Shown piece by piece: positions 5,925 to 8,097 of a stretch of DNA of 8,097 bases. How positions within the stretch are numbered: position 1 is the stretch's first letter; each line of letters begins with the position of its first letter. The position numbers and the translations under genes were made by a program. The notes beneath the pieces are model-generated. The model was not told where the DNA came from. It saw only the letters and a list, made by a program, of their open reading frames with translations, and did no database searches. Origin of the DNA: Clostridiales bacterium UBA1246 (lineage in GTDB: Bacteria > Bacillota > Clostridia > Oscillospirales > Oscillospiraceae); NCBI GenBank assembly GCA_002308315.1, contig DBWE01000126.1, positions 2,481-10,577 of the forward strand. The letters run 5' to 3'.

Positions 5925-8097
5925 AGCTTGCCTTTTCCACCAACGGCTGGAGCGGCTGCAGCTGGAACGATTTTCTCGGCTTTGCCTCCGGCATGGGCTT
6001 TGACGGCATAGAGCTGCACAAGGTCGACGACGGCGTTCTGAAGGGCCCCGGCGGTCCTCTCGACCCGACGCGCACCGCCTCGACCGTGCGCGAAATGATA
6101 GAGCTCGGGCTGGAGCTGCCCTGCCTCGACGCTCTGTGCGATCTTTCCGACGCCTCCGCCGAGGAGGAAAACCTCCGCGAGGTCCTCTACTGCATCGATA
6201 TGGCCTCCGCCATAAAGATCCCCTACGTCCGCATACACGCCTCCGCCCCCGAGGGCGGCGAAAACGCCGACGAGGCGGTGAAGCGCTGCATTTCCGCGCT
6301 GCTTCCCGAGGCGGAAAAGCTTAAGGTCACCCTGCTTATGGAGACCTGCGGCATCTACGCCGATACCGGACGCCTGCGCGACGTTCTCAACTACTTTGCC
6401 AGCGACAGTCTTGCCGCCCTTTGGGACATGCATCACCCCTTCCGCCGCTTCGGCGAGGATCCCGAGCAGACCGTGTCCAACCTCGGCGCCTGGATAAAGC
6501 ACGTGCACATAAAAGACTCCGTCACCGCGGACGGGCGCACCGAATTCCGTCTTATGGGCGAGGGAGACCTGCCCGTATCCGACATGTTCGCCGCGCTGCG
6601 CAGCATAGGCTACGACGGCTTCATAACCCTTGAGCTCGATCCCGCCGCCGTGGAGGAGCTCGGCGTGCCCGACATCGTGTTCCCCCACTTCGTCAGCGTC
6701 ATGCGCCGCTTCGAGCGCGGCTCCCGCCGCTCCCTGCTGTACTCCAACCGCGCCGGCACCGGCAAATACATATGGAAAAAGGACGCTCTCATCGAGCAGA
6801 CCTTCCCCCAGGTGCTTGACCGCATGGTCGAGGAATTTCCCGATCAGTACGCCTTCAAATACACCACTCTGGACTATACCCGGACCTACTCCCAGTTCCG
6901 CGACGACGTGGACGAATTCGCCCGGGCGCTCATCGCCCTCGGCGTGAAGCCCGGCGGCAAGGTGGCCGTATGGGCCACCAACGTCCCCCAGTGGTTCATA
7001 TCCTTCTGGGCGGTAACGAAGATAGGCGCGGTGCTGGTGAGCATGAATACCGCGTACAAGATCCATGAGGCGGAATATCTGCTGCGCCAATCGGACACTC
7101 ATACCCTCGTCATGGTCTCCGGCTTCCGCGACTCCGATTACCGCGCCATCATGCGGGAGCTCTGCCCGGAGCTTGATAATACGCCCTCGGGCAGCGCCCT
7201 GCACAGCCGCAGACTGCCCTTCCTGCGCAATATCATCACCGTCGGCTTCCGCATGGACGGCTGCATGACCTGGGACGAGGCCGTTTCAAGGAGCGTCCTC
7301 GTGCCCGTGGCAGAGCTGCGCCGCCGCGCCGCCGCCGTTGATATCCACGACGTGTGCAATATGCAGTATACCTCCGGCACCACGGGCTTTCCCAAGGGCG
7401 TCATGCTCACGCACTACAACGTGGTAAACGACGGCAAGTGCATAGGCGACCGCATGGATCTTTCCACCGCGGACAGAATGATGATCCAGGTGCCGATGTT
7501 CCACTGCTTCGGTATGGTCCTTGCCATGACCGCCTCCATGACCCACGGCACTTCCCTCTTCCCCCTGCCCTACTTCTCCGCCAAGCCCGCGCTGGCGTGC
7601 ATAAACAACGAGCGCATAACCTGCTTCCACGGCGTGCCGACGATGTTCATCGCCATGCTCGAGCATGAGGATTTCCCGAAGACCGATTTCAGCTACATGC
7701 GCACAGGCATCATGGCCGGCTCCCCCTGTCCCATATCCGTCATGCAGGACGTGGTGGACAAAATGAACATGACGGAAATTACCATAGTCTACGGCCAGAC
7801 CGAGGCCTCGCCGGGCTGCACCATGTCGAGCACGGACGATCCGCTCGAGGTCCGCGTAGGCACCGTCGGCAGGGCAATGCCCGAGATAGAATGCCGCATA
7901 GTCGATCCCGAGACGGGCGAGGACCTGCCCGACAACGTCACCGGCGAATTCATAGCCCGGGGCTATAACATAATGAAGGGCTACTACAAGATGCCCCGCG
8001 CCACCGCCGCCGCCATAGACGCGGACGGCTGGCTGCATACGGGCGATCTTGCCTGCCGCACTCCCGAGGGGAATTACCGCATCACGGGCCGGCTGAA
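5921..8097 (+). CDS. Fusion of sugar-phosphate-isomerase-type TIM barrel and acyl-CoA synthetase (3' end outside window)
   Basis: ATG 5921 overlaps the previous stop, with GGAGGAG at 5906-5912 and an 8-nt spacer. The frame has no stop through 8097, giving 725 residues; about 100 more are expected. Residues 1-255 are an AP-endonuclease-2/xylose-isomerase-like barrel with plausible metal ligands Glu141 (LLMETCG), Asp169 (WDMHH), His194/196 (KHVHIKD) and Glu238 (TLELD), plus GEGDLPVSDMF. A linker of about 30 residues follows. From about 281 (GKYIWKKDALIEQTF) it is an ANL ligase: YTSGTTGFPKG (483-493), YGQTE (624-628), WLHTGD (704-709), and the hinge ITGRL at the edge. The text around TVGRAMPEIECRIVDPETGE most resembles ACSF2/YngI medium-chain or branched acyl-CoA synthetases. 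The C-terminal lid with the catalytic lysine is beyond the window. Both halves look intact. The barrel may isomerise, hydrolyse or bind the acid that the ligase activates; the substrate is unknown. Co-transcribed with the LeuA-like gene under leucine T-box control. Confidence 0.9.
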   Translation, partial: MKLAFSTNGWSGCSWNDFLGFASGMGFDGIELHKVDDGVLKGPGGPLDPTRTASTVREMIELGLELPCLDALCDLSDASAEEENLREVLYCIDMASAIKIPYVRIHASAPEGGENADEAVKRCISALLPEAEKLKVTLLMETCGIYADTGRLRDVLNYFASDSLAALWDMHHPFRRFGEDPEQTVSNLGAWIKHVHIKDSVTADGRTEFRLMGEGDLPVSDMFAALRSIGYDGFITLELDPAAVEELGVPDIVFPHFVSVMRRFERGSRRSLLYSNRAGTGKYIWKKDALIEQTFPQVLDRMVEEFPDQYAFKYTTLDYTRTYSQFRDDVDEFARALIALGVKPGGKVAVWATNVPQWFISFWAVTKIGAVLVSMNTAYKIHEAEYLLRQSDTHTLVMVSGFRDSDYRAIMRELCPELDNTPSGSALHSRRLPFLRNIITVGFRMDGCMTWDEAVSRSVLVPVAELRRRAAAVDIHDVCNMQYTSGTTGFPKGVMLTHYNVVNDGKCIGDRMDLSTADRMMIQVPMFHCFGMVLAMTASMTHGTSLFPLPYFSAKPALACINNERITCFHGVPTMFIAMLEHEDFPKTDFSYMRTGIMAGSPCPISVMQDVVDKMNMTEITIVYGQTEASPGCTMSSTDDPLEVRVGTVGRAMPEIECRIVDPETGEDLPDNVTGEFIARGYNIMKGYYKMPRATAAAIDADGWLHTGDLACRTPEGNYRITGRL

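Noticed and set aside
5876..7204. 442-residue open frame on the minus strand, rich in Gly, Ala, His and Val
   Set aside because: It lies fully opposite the TIM-barrel/ligase gene, has no recognisable motif or ribosome site, and its composition is what a GC-rich reverse frame produces.
7286..8038. 250-residue minus-strand frame, Gly/His-rich
   Set aside because: Antisense to the conserved A3-A7 motifs of the acyl-CoA synthetase; no family features.

Overview
The window looks like chromosomal DNA of a GC-rich, anaerobic Firmicute (Clostridia, possibly an uncultured Oscillospirales- or Christensenellales-type gut lineage). This rests on a T-box tRNA-sensing leader, consensus sigma-A promoters, strong Shine-Dalgarno sites, frequent ATA isoleucine codons despite high GC, and a gene set typical of amino-acid-using or redox-active anaerobes. 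The taxonomic guess is inference. I see no mobile element, tRNA, rRNA or CRISPR array.

Region 1 (1-1759, + strand) is the end of an operon. It holds the C-terminus of a cysteine-rich (CCG-domain) iron-sulfur protein, a 63-residue double-CxxC protein, and a short PaaK-like AMP-dependent ligase that overlaps it by ATGA. The trio resembles, from memory, the conserved Desulfovibrio DVU_1551-DVU_1557 type cluster, whose role is not settled.

Region 2 (1766-3022, - strand) is a DUF1015 gene that converges on the ligase with only 6 bp between the two stop codons. Region 3 (3023-4287) starts with a regulatory gap holding a near-consensus promoter and an AT-rich perfect inverted repeat. It then encodes a membrane protein with a Sel1-like region inside, one transmembrane helix, and an SH3b domain probably outside.

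Region 4 (4349-8097, + strand) is the most interesting part. A perfect consensus promoter (TTGACA, 17 bp, TATAAT) drives a complete T-box leader whose most likely specifier is CTC (leucine), ending in an intrinsic terminator. Downstream is a 2-isopropylmalate-synthase-like protein that keeps the leucine-type regulatory domain but has lost essentially all the metal and catalytic residues of its TIM barrel. It overlaps by ATGA a gene that stays open to the window end and fuses a sugar-phosphate-isomerase-type TIM barrel to an ACSF2/YngI-type acyl-CoA synthetase. I infer a leucine-starvation-induced two-gene operon in which a LeuA-derived pseudoenzyme, perhaps a leucine sensor or scaffold, is made together with a bifunctional acyl-activating enzyme. 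The substrate and pathway are unknown.
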